The position numbers and the translations under genes were made by a program. DNA of 5,103 nt from JBGSIZ01 sp041742255 (GTDB taxonomy: Bacteria > Pseudomonadota > Alphaproteobacteria > Rhodobacterales > Rhodobacteraceae). Location of the stretch: the NCBI GenBank assembly GCA_041742255.1, contig JBGSIZ010000130.1:1-5103 (forward strand), read 5' to 3'. Below are positions 4,965 to 5,103 of the stretch, piece by piece (the stretch's first letter is position 1; each line of letters begins with the position of its first letter). Under the pieces are notes generated by a model that was not told where the DNA came from, made no database searches, and worked only from the letters and a program-made list of their open reading frames with translations.

Positions 4965-5103
4965 ATGAGATACCCCGCCGCTGAAAAGCTCGAAATCATA
5001 CGGTTGGTGGAGCAATCGCATCTGCCTGTCAGGCGCACCCTGGCCAAGATCAGCATCCCATCCACCACGTTTTACCGATGGTATGACCGCTTTGTCGAAT
5101 ATG
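4965..5103 (+). CDS. IS3-family transposase OrfB, N-terminal 46 residues (continues past window)
   Basis: The frame starts at ATG 4965, overlapping the OrfA stop by four bases (ATGA), and is still open at the window end. The visible start MRYPAAEKLEIIRLVEQSHL, followed by PVRRTLAKISIPSTTFYRWYDRF, matches the helix-turn-helix lead-in (HTH_21-like region) ahead of the rve integrase domain of IS3 OrfB proteins. The DDE catalytic residues would lie downstream, outside the window. In this family OrfB is normally made as part of the OrfAB fusion through a -1 shift at the A8 tract, and the separate ATG may be used little. With OrfA broken upstream, a full OrfAB product cannot be made by a single shift unless the frame is also restored at the palindromic insertion. 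Confidence 0.85.
   Translation, partial: MRYPAAEKLEIIRLVEQSHLPVRRTLAKISIPSTTFYRWYDRFVEY

Larger units (their letters stand above)
4530..4968 (+). pseudogene. IS3-family transposase OrfA, frame broken by a palindromic insertion
   Basis: OrfA is the DNA-binding helix-turn-helix and leucine-zipper protein of IS3 elements. The first part is read from ATG 4530 (GGAG 6 bases upstream) to about 4712. It gives 61 residues with the family segment VVKDIRRATRKLRSSEENIRIVL and GRRGEDSIAELCRKEG. The rest continues in the +1 frame from about 4759 as AQSLYHSWSKEFLEAGKKRL, followed by AGDTARQANTGEVKDLRAEA and the zipper LALKELVADLSLENRLLKK, ending at TGA 4966-4968. Relatives run straight from RREGIAQSLYYSWSKEF. 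The 49 bases 4710-4758 stand where 6 are expected, a net gain of 43, which changes the frame. Without frame restoration the product from ATG 4530 ends after 99 residues, at 4829, and lacks the second half of the DNA-binding region and the zipper. The two pieces are otherwise well conserved, so the break looks recent. Confidence 0.85.
4443..5103 (+). mobile_element. IS3-family insertion sequence, left part (right end outside window)
   Basis: The element has the IS3 layout: orfA, a 4-base ATGA overlap, and orfB in the -1 frame. The left end is approximate. Integrase coding sense is lost after GALIQ, and IS3 ends start with TG, so TG at 4443 (TGTCTGACG) is preferred, with TG at 4432 as the alternative. 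A 10-bp palindrome, CTGACGTCAG (4446-4455), lies just inside the preferred end. The right terminal repeat and target duplication are not in the window. Confidence 0.82.

Overview
The window looks like a piece of an alphaproteobacterial chromosome, most probably a Rhodobacteraceae (Roseobacter/Rhodobacter-type) genome. The reasons are the high G+C content with strong third-position G/C bias, a GapR/DUF2312 gene (a family largely confined to Alphaproteobacteria), and the style of the iron-type ABC permease and IS3 proteins. This assignment rests on recognition, not on a database search.

Left part (1-3563), ordinary core genes. The C-terminal end of a fatty-acid beta-oxidation 3-hydroxyacyl-CoA dehydrogenase (+, ends at 324) converges on a small two-helix membrane protein (-, 311-526). 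A gapR-like nucleoid-protein gene (+, 662-919) converges on a 291-residue protein (-, 945-1820) with a decayed sulfotransferase-like N-terminus. That gene is divergent from a large fused two-module ABC permease of the Fe(III)/thiamine type (+, 1905-3563). The 84 bp between these two divergent genes carry a 12-bp perfect palindrome lodged between the -35 and -10 boxes of a possible permease promoter. The permease ATG has no Shine-Dalgarno sequence and lies about where transcription would start.

Right part (3605-5103), a nest of insertions. An intact tRNA-Thr(UGU) gene (3605-3680) is followed, after an AT-richer strip with a good sigma70-type promoter, by a P4-type tyrosine recombinase gene. 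This is the usual left edge of an island integrated into a tRNA 3' end. The integrase is cut after about 197 residues, before its catalytic domain, by an IS3-family insertion sequence. The orfA of that IS is itself split by a palindromic insertion of about 43 bp net (11-bp perfect arms, GGG loop) that shifts the reading frame. OrfB begins at 4965 behind an A8 slippery tract and runs off the window. The order of events reads as tRNA, then island, then IS3, then palindromic element.

I see no CRISPR array, toxin-antitoxin pair or defence operon. The most notable items are the palindromic element inside the transposase gene, the inverted 10-bp repeat in front of the integrase, and the palindrome in the permease promoter. 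No stretch longer than 300 bases lacks a gene.
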